Part shown: piece after piece, positions 22,981 through 31,684 of the stretch
Numbering within the stretch: the first letter of the stretch is position 1
Layout of the letters: every line of letters starts with the position of its first letter
NCBI GenBank assembly: GCA_016205995.1
Contig: JACQSJ010000024.1
Location: forward strand, 1 to 39,586
Source of the DNA: Candidatus Uhrbacteria bacterium
GTDB lineage: Bacteria; Patescibacteriota; Patescibacteriia; UBA9934; GWF2-40-263
Direction of reading: 5' to 3'
Length of the DNA stretch: 39,586 bases
Position numbers and translations under genes: made by a program
Notes under the pieces: model-generated
Database searches by the model: none
Told to the model about the DNA's origin: nothing
Seen by the model: the letters and a program-made list of their open reading frames with translations, nothing else

Positions 22981-24606
22981 TTAGTACATGCCCATGCCTC
23001 CCCCTGGCATGCCGCCTGGAGCTGGTTCTTCTTTCTTTGGCAGATCCGTGATCGCACACTCTGTTGTGAGAATCATGGCGGCGATGGACGCAGCATTCTG
23101 CAGCGCAAAGCGTGTCACCTTAGCTGGGTCAATAATCCCCGCGACAACTAGATCTTGGTACTCGTTTGTTGCCGCATTATACCCCTGACTCCCCGTCATC
23201 TCTCGCACTTTCTCCGCCACAACTGATCCGTCCATTCCGGCATTTGAAGCAATGAGACGCAGCGGCTCTTCCAGTGCACGACGCAAGATATCGATACCGA
23301 CACGTTCATCTCCTTCAACGGGCACCGTATCGAGAATTCGCGCGGCTCGCATGAGCGCGACACCACCCCCTGGCACGATTCCCTCTTCCACGGCCGCCTT
23401 GGTCGCAGACACGGCATCCTCAATGCGATGCTTCTTCTCTTTCATTTCTGTTTCGGTTGCGGCTCCCACACGGATGATGGCCACACCGCCGGCGAGCTTG
23501 GCAATACGCTCCTGCATCTTTTCTTTCTCGAAGTCCGAGTCGGTTGCCTCAAGCTGTGCGCGGATTTGTCCAACGCGTTCCTCGATCGCCACCTTATCTC
23601 CATGACCTTCAACGATGGTTGTGTTGTCCTTAGTGGAAACAACCTTGCGAGCCTTTCCGAGGTCACCCAATTCTACGGTCTCGAGTTTCATACCAATTTC
23701 ATCCGAGACTACCTTTCCGCCGGTGAGTACAGCGATATCTTGCAACATGGCCTTGCGACGGTCACCAAAGCCTGGCGCCTTGATGGCAAGCGTCGAGAAC
23801 GCTCCACGCAACTTGTTCACAACAAGCGTGGTAAGCGCTTCCCCGTCGACATCTTCACAGATGATGACGAGTTCTTTCTTCCCCGTTGCGGCAACTTTCT
23901 CAAGAACCGGTAGGATGTCCTGAACGGAACTCACTTTCTTGTCAGTGATAAGAATGTACGCGTCCTGATACTCCGCTTCCATACGGTCGGCGTTGGTCAC
24001 CATGTAGTGGGAGACATACCCCTTGTCGAATTGCATTCCCTCCACAACCTCGACGTCCACACCAAACGACTGTGATTCTTCAACGGTGATAACGCCATCC
24101 TCGCCGACTTTCTCCATGGCCTTGGCGATCATGCTCCCGATCTCCGCATCGTTGGCTGAGATACTTGCGACCTTCTCAATCTCCCCACCCTTAATTGGGG
24201 TGGCGATTTTCTCCTTAATCTCTTTCACAAGCGCGTCAACCCCCTTTTCGATTCCACGACGTAACACCTGTGGGTTTGTTCCAGCAGTGACATTACGCAG
24301 ACCTTCGGCGATCATCGCTTGGGCAAGCACGGTCGCGGTGGTGGTTCCGTCTCCGGCCACGTCGTTGGTCTTGCTCGCAACTTCCTTTACGAGCTCCGCG
24401 CCGAGATTCTCGAACTTGTCCTCCAGCTCAATCTCCTTGGCAACTGTTACGCCGTCCTTGGTAATGGTGGGCGCGCCATAACCGCGATCCAAGACAACGT
24501 TGCGACCCTTGGGTCCCAATGTCACTTTCACGGCATTGGCGAGTTTATCGACCCCGCGCTTCAGGGCCGCGCGAGCGTCTTCATTGAACGAAATTTGTTT
24601 TGCCAT
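22981..24606 (-). CDS. groL: Chaperonin GroEL
   Basis: 60-kDa ATP-dependent folding chamber subunit; 541 aa, normal length. The N-terminus (MAKQISFNEDARAALKRGVDKLANAVKVTLGPKGRNVVLD) and the ATP-site motif GDGTTTATVLAQAM (about 86-99) are typical. The end is the usual Gly/Met tail (PGGMPGGGMGMY). It lies 9 nt after groS in the standard groS-groL operon, governed by the CIRCE element upstream. Nothing is unusual in the coding sequence. Confidence 0.98.
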   Translation of the reverse strand: MAKQISFNEDARAALKRGVDKLANAVKVTLGPKGRNVVLDRGYGAPTITKDGVTVAKEIELEDKFENLGAELVKEVASKTNDVAGDGTTTATVLAQAMIAEGLRNVTAGTNPQVLRRGIEKGVDALVKEIKEKIATPIKGGEIEKVASISANDAEIGSMIAKAMEKVGEDGVITVEESQSFGVDVEVVEGMQFDKGYVSHYMVTNADRMEAEYQDAYILITDKKVSSVQDILPVLEKVAATGKKELVIICEDVDGEALTTLVVNKLRGAFSTLAIKAPGFGDRRKAMLQDIAVLTGGKVVSDEIGMKLETVELGDLGKARKVVSTKDNTTIVEGHGDKVAIEERVGQIRAQLEATDSDFEKEKMQERIAKLAGGVAIIRVGAATETEMKEKKHRIEDAVSATKAAVEEGIVPGGGVALMRAARILDTVPVEGDERVGIDILRRALEEPLRLIASNAGMDGSVVAEKVREMTGSQGYNAATNEYQDLVVAGIIDPAKVTRFALQNAASIAAMILTTECAITDLPKKEEPAPGGMPGGGMGMY

Positions 24607-24615
24607 ATATTTTGT

Positions 24616-24906
24616 CTACTCAATGATTGCCATTACGTCCTCCATGCGGATGATCAGAAATTCCTGCTTATCCACCTTCACCTCGTCTGGCGCGTACTTC
24701 TTGAACAACACTTGGTTGCCGACCGCAACGTCCATCGTGGTGCGCTTCCCCCCTTCAAGTTCCCGCCCAGGACCTACTGCAATGACCTCGCCGCGTTCAG
24801 AACGCTCTTTATCGATGGTGTCTGGGATGATGATCCCGGACGCGGATGTTTCCTCCTTTGAGATGGCTTTCACAATAATGTGATCGCCGACTGGTTTGAG
24901 CTTCAT
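24616..24906 (-). CDS. groS: Co-chaperonin GroES
   Basis: 10-kDa lid of the GroEL chamber; 96 aa. The family pattern is clear: MKLKPVGDHIIVKAISKEETSASGIIIPDT (a mobile-loop region near 17-32), then VIAVGPGRE, GNQVLFKKYAPDEVKVDKQEFLIIRMEDVMAIIE. First gene of the groS-groL operon, with the CIRCE operator about 40 nt upstream. Confidence 0.97.
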   Translation of the reverse strand: MKLKPVGDHIIVKAISKEETSASGIIIPDTIDKERSERGEVIAVGPGRELEGGKRTTMDVAVGNQVLFKKYAPDEVKVDKQEFLIIRMEDVMAIIE

Positions 24907-24945
24907 AGTGAATTATTTGGTTACGATTTTATGAGAAAAAAGACG

Positions 24946-25007
24946 CTAGCAGTCTTCCTAGAAGAGTGCTAACGCCTTCATTTTGCCAGGCTTTGCCAGA
25001 GTGTCAA
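24946..25007 (-). promoter_or_regulatory. CIRCE operator and promoter of groS-groL
   Basis: On the minus strand TTAGCACTC (24972-24964), 9-nt spacer, GACTGCTAG (24954-24946): the HrcA operator, with a perfect left arm and 7/9 in the right arm. Upstream are TTGACA (25007-25002), a 17-nt spacer and AAAATG (24984-24979), a weak -10. The -35 overlaps the last codons of the upstream kinase. This predicts HrcA control of the heat-shock operon. Confidence 0.85.
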
Positions 25008-26497
25008 GGGGCCGAAAATTCCTGGAGCAGAGAAAGGTGCTCTTCTACATCGTCACGGCCGATTTGGGCGCCCAACGCACGGATGTGATCTTCAAGTTCG
25101 CGAACGAATTTGTCGTCGTCCAACATGGCCACGCTCATCCCGGGCGCTCCACGATTTTCGAGATCCCACTCCGTTCCCGTCTCTTCTGGCTCCGGCTTCT
25201 TCACCTCCACACTCTTGGTGATCCCCGTACGCTGCCAATAGGCCTTTCGTTGAAACAGATTGTCGCGGGGTCGTAAGAAACGATAGATCCATTTCACAAA
25301 CGCCATGTGCTCCGACGTCAGGCTGTGCTTACTGACAAACGCCTGCTCCACCCTAGGATCGTCCAAATCTTGCGCGTGCAAGTACCTCCCCTCCTCAAGG
25401 AGCGAGATCACTTTCATGAAGTCCTTCTCCTGATCCCTGACGACGATCCCCAAGGCTATTGCCGCCGTGACCATCGCTCCCCAATAGTCGCGCACCCGCA
25501 GGTCGACATCTATCTCGGTCAAGGTCTCAGGGGGTGCATAGGCGATGGTTCCAATAAATGAACGGCTGCCTGTTTGCGTCCGTAAAAGTCCTTCTTTGGC
25601 GGCCGTCCCAAAATCAATCAAACGTGCAAGCCACTCTTCTCCCTCCTGTGCACTCAATATGGTGTTTCCTGGCTTCACATCCCTATGGATCCACCCCACG
25701 GAATGCATCCGACGTAAGGTATGCAAAACCGTCCGCAGCATGACGGCCATGCGGAAGGCGCTTCTAGGATCTGCATCGAACCGATCCTCCGTCCCTTCCA
25801 CGGTTCGCTGCCGCTCGCTGATGTAGCGTTCGACATTTTCCCCGGCGTGCCGTTCCAGCACAAGCGCCGCCCATGTTCCTCCTTGTTCATCCTGGATCAC
25901 CTCAGACCCGACAAAATCCCCCGCGAGCATGGCCGCTCCTACCTCATTCCATAGATGGCCCCGCAACCTCTGATCGTTGAGGACATACATAAACTTCACG
26001 AGTCGCTTGCGTGGCGCGGACGAACCCGCATGGGTGACCTCATAGACTCTCCCAAACCCCCCTCGACCCACCATCTTCCCCACCTCCCAAAGAAGGCCAT
26101 TGCTATAGACGCGCTCTGGAATCGTGGGCGTCATGGATTCCGTTTCCAAAGGAGGGGGCGGGGCGTCCAACCCTCGAGCATGCTTCATGCCCTCCGGCGG
26201 CATGGTGGCCAATTCGTCTTGAAGCGACGCATTAAACTGATATCCCTCAGGGGCCTCGACCGTCTGGCCAAACTCCTGAAGGACGCGCTGAACCCACGCC
26301 TCATCTCCCATCGTCCTGCGTTCTTCGCGCAGACGGTCAGCGGGCGCAGGTGGTGTGGCTTCAACCACAGCCTCGGATGCCCAGTCACCGACAGGAGGAC
26401 GCGTGACCTCGCTCGACTCCAAGGGAGGTGGCGGTGGGACCATACGAGTCCTTTCAGCCGGCCGTTCAAAAAATCCTTTAAACAATTCTCCAAACAT
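25004..26497 (-). CDS. Soluble Hanks-type Ser/Thr protein kinase
   Basis: 497 aa. A long, Pro-rich, low-complexity N-terminal region (1-130) precedes the kinase domain. The glycine loop is GRGGFGRV (144-151) and the likely ATP lysine K168 (RLVKF). The catalytic loop is HRDVKPGN (271-278) with DFG at 295-297 and APPE at 321-324, so all key residues are present. The C-terminal ~130 residues are charged and helical, without recognised sensor domains. No transmembrane helix is seen, unlike the kinase at 2578. It is read after the O-antigen-ligase-like gene with an 11-nt gap, and its 3' end overlaps the groS promoter. A role in controlling polysaccharide or envelope assembly is suggested by the operon only. 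Confidence 0.9.
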   Translation of the reverse strand: MFGELFKGFFERPAERTRMVPPPPPLESSEVTRPPVGDWASEAVVEATPPAPADRLREERRTMGDEAWVQRVLQEFGQTVEAPEGYQFNASLQDELATMPPEGMKHARGLDAPPPPLETESMTPTIPERVYSNGLLWEVGKMVGRGGFGRVYEVTHAGSSAPRKRLVKFMYVLNDQRLRGHLWNEVGAAMLAGDFVGSEVIQDEQGGTWAALVLERHAGENVERYISERQRTVEGTEDRFDADPRSAFRMAVMLRTVLHTLRRMHSVGWIHRDVKPGNTILSAQEGEEWLARLIDFGTAAKEGLLRTQTGSRSFIGTIAYAPPETLTEIDVDLRVRDYWGAMVTAAIALGIVVRDQEKDFMKVISLLEEGRYLHAQDLDDPRVEQAFVSKHSLTSEHMAFVKWIYRFLRPRDNLFQRKAYWQRTGITKSVEVKKPEPEETGTEWDLENRGAPGMSVAMLDDDKFVRELEDHIRALGAQIGRDDVEEHLSLLQEFSAP

Positions 26498-26508
26498 AAA
26501 GTCGTCGG

Positions 26509-27783
26509 TTATGTTTCACGATTGTAGGACCACCGCGCCATTGTTGCTAGCGCCAACGCACCTAGGGCCAGTCCCGGCCAGAGGGTCCACAGGTAATGGT
26601 CGAACAGCCCGATCGTGAACAGCAGCACGCCGGCGGTTATGGCAAACAATGTGTCCGCGAGCTCCAGGCGGGCGTGCGCAAACGGGTTCGCAGCAAACGC
26701 GCCATACCCCAGGACCACGATCCCGACGATCCCCAGCTCGGCCAGGATGAGAAGGTACACGTTGTGAATGGGTTGGTACGACCAGACGGGATGGCCGGGG
26801 TCGAGTCGGGCAAGCGTAAACGTGTACGCGTTGGGCCCAACGCCCATAAGGGGGGCTGTCCAAAAGACCTCCCCAAACGTCTGATACTGGCTGGCACGCT
26901 CCTCAATCGAAATGACTTCAAGTCGAGACGACGTGTCGAACCGAGAAAAGACCTGGGAGTGAAAAACGACGAAAGTCGCAAGGATCGAGGCAAGCCCGAG
27001 CGCCATGACGGGAATCGCCCGACGCGGAGGAAGCCGACGCTGCCACAGCATAAGCCCAACAAGCAAGAGGAACGAAACAAACAACCCTAACCAGGCCGAA
27101 CGGGAAAACGTGACGATAAGCGTCGCGCCTAAGAGCCCGGAGGCAAGCAAGGCGCCAGCGAGCTGACTCTTGCTGGACAAAAACCTCGCAAGCCACGCAA
27201 GCGCCACAATGCCAAACGCCACGTATCCGCCAAAGACATTCGGATGTGGGAAAGTGCCATACGCCCGCAGCAACCGCCCATCGCCTGACTCGACAACGGC
27301 CACGCCTGGCGTTCCCGCATCCTTAGCGGCCATGCCCAGAAGACTTGAGTCCGGACTTGAACCGCTGAGCACCTGGAACCATCCAAACAAAACCGGAACG
27401 AGCAGGCCCAACAAAAAGAGACCAAGGATCTGACGCAGGTTTGTCCGGTCGTCGACCAACAGAGAAAACAACATCGCGGCCGCAACGACATGGATAAGAT
27501 GAAACCAGCCGACCCACTCGACCTGGCTGAGACTTAACGAGAAAAATGCCACGGCCAGGAAAAAGTAGAGGGCGCGCGTGATACGGCGAACCTGCAAGTT
27601 GCTCTGCTGCCGGCCGCGCAGAAGGAAGGCAAAGGCAATCATGACCTCCACCACGTAGAGGGAAAGCACTCCGTACGCCGAGGGTTCGCCCGAAACAGTT
27701 GCCTGCGACAACAGCATGGCTGTTTGCCAAGGAAGAAAAAAGACCGAGGCAAGGAAAAGAAGGTTGGCAAACTTCTGAATCAT
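26509..27783 (-). CDS. O-antigen ligase/polymerase family membrane protein
   Basis: 424 aa, polytopic, about 10-12 hydrophobic helices from the N-terminus (IQKFANLLFLASVFFLPWQTAML). A large periplasmic-type loop with the Wzy_C/WaaL-like signature lies at about residues 260-350 (SRSAWLGLFVSFLL; then GVGPNAYTFTLARLDPGHPVWSYQPIHNVYLLILAELGIVG). Proteins of this family join or polymerise lipid-linked glycans on the outer face of the cytoplasmic membrane; ligase and polymerase cannot be separated by sequence. The start overlaps the upstream nucleotidyltransferase-like gene by 4 nt (ATGA), and the kinase follows 11 nt later. Confidence 0.88.
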   Translation of the reverse strand: MIQKFANLLFLASVFFLPWQTAMLLSQATVSGEPSAYGVLSLYVVEVMIAFAFLLRGRQQSNLQVRRITRALYFFLAVAFFSLSLSQVEWVGWFHLIHVVAAAMLFSLLVDDRTNLRQILGLFLLGLLVPVLFGWFQVLSGSSPDSSLLGMAAKDAGTPGVAVVESGDGRLLRAYGTFPHPNVFGGYVAFGIVALAWLARFLSSKSQLAGALLASGLLGATLIVTFSRSAWLGLFVSFLLLVGLMLWQRRLPPRRAIPVMALGLASILATFVVFHSQVFSRFDTSSRLEVISIEERASQYQTFGEVFWTAPLMGVGPNAYTFTLARLDPGHPVWSYQPIHNVYLLILAELGIVGIVVLGYGAFAANPFAHARLELADTLFAITAGVLLFTIGLFDHYLWTLWPGLALGALALATMARWSYNRET

Positions 27784-28745
27784 AGATGGCGCGCAAGGAG
27801 GGACTCGAACTGGTCGCGATACTGTTCCCGCCGGTCGTTATCATGAAACTTAAGGACGTTGTCCGTGACCACCACACGCGAATCCAGGTTGGCGATCTCA
27901 CGCAGGTGCGCAGGGAGACGGTTGCGTTGGATCGATCGAAAGATGGGTTCGGCAAGTCCCCACTGGATGGGGAGGCTGGGGAGCCGTCGAGGCTCGTGGC
28001 GATGATGTCCCGTCCGTGGCTGGGCATTGGGAAGGTTGCGTGCAACCCATCGATTCTCAGTCTGTAAGGTCGTGAGACTTCCGTCGCGGTCGAACACGGG
28101 GACGAGCGATCGAACCCAAAAGGCCATGTAGTAGTCACGCGGGAGGCACAGCTCCTCGAGATTCAATTGCTGCGTTGTCGAGAAGAAACTGAAGCAAAAA
28201 GGATCCAGACCCACTTTGACGCCTCGGCAACCCCCCCTGACCCCCCCTTGGGAAGGGGGGGGATGCACGGGACTGGGTCGACGGCCCAGGAGGAAAAACG
28301 GAAGGACGAGCCAGAACCTCGACGACCAGATGTGGCCGGGACGCGTCACGATATAGAGATCGATATCGCTTTCCTTGGTGGTCGACCACCATGCCAGTGT
28401 GTTGCCAGCCGCGACCGAACGGACGCCTGGCAGCAGAGAAAAATAGACCGCCGCGCGGCGAAGCACACGAAACTTTCGCTCGGCATCGAGGAACCGCTCC
28501 TGCCGACCCAGGACGAGGTTCCCGACCCCCGACCCCTTGAGCGCATAGAAGCCATTGTGCCCCTCGAGCTTCTCTTGCAGCCACGAACTGCGCTCCAAAA
28601 TAGCGTACACCTCTGCAAGCCCATAGGCTCGCTCAGGCATGAGCAACCACTTCCACATCTCAAAGACTGTGAGCGGATAGGAAAATTGGGAAAACCAAAG
28701 AATCGTCCGCATGACTGATTGTTCCAGGTCCGTCCGCGCTCCCAT
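27780..28745 (-). CDS. Nucleotidyltransferase-like protein in the polysaccharide operon
   Basis: 321 aa. An N-terminal winged-helix-like region (about 10-75, FSYPLTVFEMWKWL ... YAILERSSWLQEKLEG) precedes a pol-beta-type nucleotidyltransferase core: VAAGNTLAWWSTTKESDIDLYIVTRPG (about 111-137), where S-D-I-D-L gives the metal-binding acidic pair D127/D129. Residues about 157-175 (PSPVHPPPSQGG and on) look like an in-frame insertion of a dispersed GC-rich repeat. I start at 28745 rather than 28856, because the longer frame runs back through the yidC terminator. The substrate is unknown; it is translationally coupled to the O-antigen-ligase-like gene. Confidence 0.7.
   Translation of the reverse strand: MGARTDLEQSVMRTILWFSQFSYPLTVFEMWKWLLMPERAYGLAEVYAILERSSWLQEKLEGHNGFYALKGSGVGNLVLGRQERFLDAERKFRVLRRAAVYFSLLPGVRSVAAGNTLAWWSTTKESDIDLYIVTRPGHIWSSRFWLVLPFFLLGRRPSPVHPPPSQGGVRGGCRGVKVGLDPFCFSFFSTTQQLNLEELCLPRDYYMAFWVRSLVPVFDRDGSLTTLQTENRWVARNLPNAQPRTGHHRHEPRRLPSLPIQWGLAEPIFRSIQRNRLPAHLREIANLDSRVVVTDNVLKFHDNDRREQYRDQFESLLARHL
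28229..28264. repeat. C-run/G-run palindromic repeat inside the nucleotidyltransferase-like gene
   Basis: CCCCCCTT pairs with AAGGGGGG around GGG (about 28242-28260), preceded by another C-run at 28231. It is translated in frame as a Pro/Gly-rich peptide. This sequence style is a known kind of dispersed insertion in bacterial genomes. Confidence 0.6.
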
Positions 28746-28790
28746 ATAGGGGCATCTTAGCAGCCCTGCTCTGTTTGTGGCTGTGGATGA

Positions 28791-28818
28791 AAAACGACCC
28801 CCATGAGGAGGTCGTTTT
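28791..28818 (-). terminator. Terminator after yidC
   Basis: AAAACGACC (28791-28799) pairs with GGTCGTTTT (28810-28818), immediately after the yidC stop. Flanking A/T runs make it work on the minus strand. Confidence 0.8.
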
Positions 28819-29553
28819 CTATTCTGTTTTTGGATTCCGAATCTTGGAGAAGACAAACTGTTGCTGCAGGATCGAAACGATATTGACCGTGACCCAGTAG
28901 AGGGTAAGACCCGCGGGGAGGGTGGCTCCGATCACGACCGTAATCACGGGCATGAACATGAGCATGGACTTGTTCATGGAGGCCAGCATGGTCTCGTCCA
29001 GGGCTCCCTTTTTTCCTGCGACCGGCTTGGGGGGGCGCTTGGTGATGAGCATCCGCGTTTGCATGAACTGAAAGTAGCCAGCCAGGATGGCAAGGTAGAG
29101 ACTCGCGGTCGAGAGGTTAATCACGCCAAGGAATACATGACCGATCTCCCCGGGGTTGGTCACGAACGGATACAGCTCTGCGAGTGTCTCTGGTCCAAAC
29201 CCGGCCAGAAGCACGCGGTAGAGGGCGATCAAGATCGGCAGCTGGATCAAGAGCGGAAGACACGACGCGAGGGGGTTCACTTTCTCCTTCTGGTAGAGCT
29301 CCATCATGGCCTTGGCAAGGCCCTCGCGGTCGTCGCCATGTTTGCTTTTGAGCTCTTCGATTTTCGGCTGCAGCTCCTGCATGGCTTTTTGCGAGCGCAG
29401 GGACTGGCTCATAAACGGCCAGAGGATGAGCTTGATGAGGATGGTGAGCGCGATGATGGCAAACCCAATGTCCGCTCCTGGCAAGACGTTATACAGGAAA
29501 ACCAAGAGGTTAAAGATGGGGACTGAAAGGACGTTGTGGAAAAATTCACCCAT
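28819..29553 (-). CDS. yidC: Membrane protein insertase YidC/Oxa1
   Basis: Inserts proteins into the cytoplasmic membrane alone or with Sec. 244 aa, the short Oxa1 type without the large periplasmic domain of Gram-negative YidC. Hydrophobic helices lie at about 10-30, 30-48, 96-116, 137-165 and 200-235. The charged cytosolic hairpin is QSLRSQKAMQELQPKIEELKSKHGDDREGLAKAM, followed by the typical YQKEKVNPLASCLPLLIQLPILIALYRVL. The hydrophilic-groove arginine of the family is not obvious at the expected place; a lysine (K37, in TILIKLILWP) occupies it. It starts 2 nt after nusA and ends at a strong terminator. Confidence 0.95.
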   Translation of the reverse strand: MGEFFHNVLSVPIFNLLVFLYNVLPGADIGFAIIALTILIKLILWPFMSQSLRSQKAMQELQPKIEELKSKHGDDREGLAKAMMELYQKEKVNPLASCLPLLIQLPILIALYRVLLAGFGPETLAELYPFVTNPGEIGHVFLGVINLSTASLYLAILAGYFQFMQTRMLITKRPPKPVAGKKGALDETMLASMNKSMLMFMPVITVVIGATLPAGLTLYWVTVNIVSILQQQFVFSKIRNPKTE

Positions 29554-29555
29554 AC

Positions 29556-30812
29556 TTACTCTGTTTCTTTAGCTTCTTCACTTGGAGATCCCTCGACCCC
29601 GACCGAAGCGTCGGGGCTCGGGATGACAAGGGGTTCTTCCACCTTCTCCTCGTCTCCCGAGATATTGATCTTCCACCCCGTCAGCTTTGCAGCGAGACGG
29701 ACGTTCTGCCCACCCTTGCCGATCGCGAGCGAAAGCTGATCCTCTTTCACTTTGACGAAGGCTCCTCTCTCATCTTCCTTGAGTTCAAGGCTGGTAATCT
29801 TGGCGGGCGAAAGGGCATTCTGGATAAAAACCTTGGGGTCCTCACTCCATTCTACGATGTCGATTTTTTCCCCGCCCAGTTCTGCGATGATCGTCTGGAT
29901 GCGTGTGCCGCGCTGGCCGATGCAGGCGCCAATGGGATCAATGGAATTCTCCGAGGTCGTGACCGCCACCTTGGAGCGAGAGCCGGCCTCGCGGGCGATG
30001 CCCTTGATCTCGACAGACCCTTCCGACACTTCCGGGATTTCAAACTCAAAGAGGGTGCGGACCATTTCCTCGCTCGTGCGCGAGACAAGGATTTCTGGGC
30101 CCTTGGTCGTGAGCCCGACCTGGCGGACAAATACCTTGATGCGATCGCCTGGATTGTAGCGCTCCGACGGGATCTGGTCCTCTGAACGCATGACACCAGT
30201 CGTGCGACCGAGGTCCACCAGGACGATGCGGCCTTCGCGACGCTGCACGGTTCCATTCATGATCGTCCCCTCGTGCTCCTTGAACTCGCTGAAGATCACC
30301 TCGCGCTCGGCCTCGCGCAACTTCTGCGTGATGACTTGCTTGGCCGTCATGGCGGCCATGCGCCCGAACTCCCCTGGGGTTGGCATTTCCGTGCGGATGA
30401 CGTCGCCGATCTTGGCGCCCATCTTCAGGACTTGGGCTTCGGACACCATGATGTCGGTCTTGGGATTGAAGCGTGGACCCAAATCGTCCTCGACCGAAAT
30501 CGCCGGGATTTCTTCCCCCTTCTTGCGCGCCTCTTCAAACTTCTGGGCAAGCTCCTCTGCGCGCACCTTGCGCTCCTCCTCGAGTTTCTCGAGCTCTTCC
30601 AAATCCATATCCTCCACCACCGTCTTCACGTCAAACACACGGGACTGGGCAGTGGCGGGATCGAACTCGACTTCGATGTTGCTGTTCTTGTCTCCGAAAT
30701 CCTTTCGGTAGGCCGCGGCAAGCGCAGACTGAACCGCGTCAATGACGGATTCATAGGCGAGACCTTTTTCTTCACAGATTTGTCGGATCGCTTGTTCAAT
30801 GGGAGATGCCAT
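29556..30812 (-). CDS. nusA: Transcription termination/antitermination factor NusA
   Basis: Binds RNA polymerase and nascent RNA and controls pausing, termination and antitermination. 418 aa. The N-terminal RNAP-binding domain (1-150) contains an extra charged coiled stretch (ELEKLEEERKVRAEELAQKFEEARKKGEE). The S1 domain (about 182-255, GTIMNGTVQRREGRIVLVDLGRTTGVM) and two KH domains (IGACIGQRGTRIQTIIAEL and LAIGKGGQNVRLAAKLTGWKINI) follow. It lacks the acidic C-terminal repeats of E. coli NusA; instead the last ~40 residues are acidic and partly encoded by the repeat at 29597. Between this gene and yraN a GGTAGCCT/AGGCTACC hairpin is seen near 30855, without a U-run. Confidence 0.96.
   Translation of the reverse strand: MASPIEQAIRQICEEKGLAYESVIDAVQSALAAAYRKDFGDKNSNIEVEFDPATAQSRVFDVKTVVEDMDLEELEKLEEERKVRAEELAQKFEEARKKGEEIPAISVEDDLGPRFNPKTDIMVSEAQVLKMGAKIGDVIRTEMPTPGEFGRMAAMTAKQVITQKLREAEREVIFSEFKEHEGTIMNGTVQRREGRIVLVDLGRTTGVMRSEDQIPSERYNPGDRIKVFVRQVGLTTKGPEILVSRTSEEMVRTLFEFEIPEVSEGSVEIKGIAREAGSRSKVAVTTSENSIDPIGACIGQRGTRIQTIIAELGGEKIDIVEWSEDPKVFIQNALSPAKITSLELKEDERGAFVKVKEDQLSLAIGKGGQNVRLAAKLTGWKINISGDEEKVEEPLVIPSPDASVGVEGSPSEEAKETE
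29597..29616. repeat. Dispersed GC palindrome within the 3' end of nusA
   Basis: CCCCGAC (29597-29603)/GTCGGGG (29610-29616), loop CGAAGC. The stem is the same as at 4296-4315 and shares GCGTCGGGGCT with 36023-36033. It encodes part of the NusA C-terminal tail (SPDASVGVEGSPSEE). Confidence 0.6.
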
Positions 30813-30866
30813 AGGTTTGCTGTTAACAAATGAACCCGTCTATCGACAGGTTCAGGTAGCCTCAGG

Positions 30867-31238
30867 CTACCAAAGGGCCTCGGGGATGTCAATGTTTTTA
30901 ATGTGGGTAATCGTGGGTGGTTCATGGTGAAACTCGATCGCAACCACGTCCACACGCCAAGGCGACTCTGTTTGCTTGCTCTCCTGCAGATATCCTTCTG
31001 CCACGCGCAGAATGTGTCGAATCTTTTGCGGCGTAACCGAATCTTCCGGATACCCAAACGTCGACGTGTGCCGCGACTTCACCTCAACAAAAACGACCTC
31101 TTCGCCGTCCTGGCAGATGAGGTCGATTTCCCCAAATGATTTTTTGTACTGAGACTCCAGAACCGTGAGCCCCTGCGACTGTAAAAACTCCGCCGCTAAT
31201 TCCTCTCCTCTATTCCCGAACTGCCTCCGTGGATCCAT
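30867..31238 (-). CDS. yraN: YraN family (UPF0102) endonuclease-like protein
   Basis: 123 aa, the normal length. The restriction-endonuclease-like fold motifs are present: NRGEELAAEFLQSQGLTVLESQYKK (1-35), GEIDLICQDGEEVVFVEVKSR (D39, E50, K52 as the D...ExK active site) and the C-terminal WRVDVVAIEF. The function is not settled; it is often found near DNA maintenance or RNase HII genes. It starts 1 nt after the membrane protein upstream and is followed by nusA. Confidence 0.92.
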   Translation of the reverse strand: MDPRRQFGNRGEELAAEFLQSQGLTVLESQYKKSFGEIDLICQDGEEVVFVEVKSRHTSTFGYPEDSVTPQKIRHILRVAEGYLQESKQTESPWRVDVVAIEFHHEPPTITHIKNIDIPEALW

Positions 31239-31239
31239 A

Positions 31240-31650
31240 CTACCCTCGATGCTGACGAGGAAGATACTTCCCCTGCTCCCGCAAACTCTCCTCCCGCGCG
31301 CGCTTGGCCGGGACGTCGCGCTTCACATACCGAACCAGGAAGAACGTCCATATCGCCGCCGCAATCACCCAGGTGGGATACCAAAAGCGAGCGCCGAAAA
31401 GCTGGATCCGCTCGAAGCTAAAAAAGAACAGGATGACACCGAGGACCCCCATCGTGACAAGCAGTGTCGAGATACGGCTGCCGATCTCCCGCTTGTATCG
31501 ATCCCCTCCCCGACGGTCGACCACGATCCGGCCGATGATCCCCAAGATGAGAACCACAACGAAAACCCCGAAGACGACGTTTCCCAGGAGTCCTCCTACC
31601 TCAGGAGGTTGCATGGTGAGCCAGTATGTTGGCTGAAAGAATGACGACAT
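31240..31650 (-). CDS. Small membrane protein, unknown
   Basis: 136 aa, not named. Three hydrophobic helices lie at about 22-42 (LLGNVVFGVFVVVLILGIIG), 63-81 (LLVTMGVLGVILFFF) and 92-110 (WVIAAAIWTFFLVRYV). A basic, Arg-rich C-terminal tail is cytosolic (DVPAKRAREESLREQGKYLPRQHRG). Proteins like this are common hypothetical neighbours of yraN in CPR genomes. Its stop is 1 nt before yraN, so they are co-translated. Confidence 0.75.
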   Translation of the reverse strand: MSSFFQPTYWLTMQPPEVGGLLGNVVFGVFVVVLILGIIGRIVVDRRGGDRYKREIGSRISTLLVTMGVLGVILFFFSFERIQLFGARFWYPTWVIAAAIWTFFLVRYVKRDVPAKRAREESLREQGKYLPRQHRG

Positions 31651-31684
31651 AGTGGTTGGAGCCTAACAAACAAGGAATCTGTAA

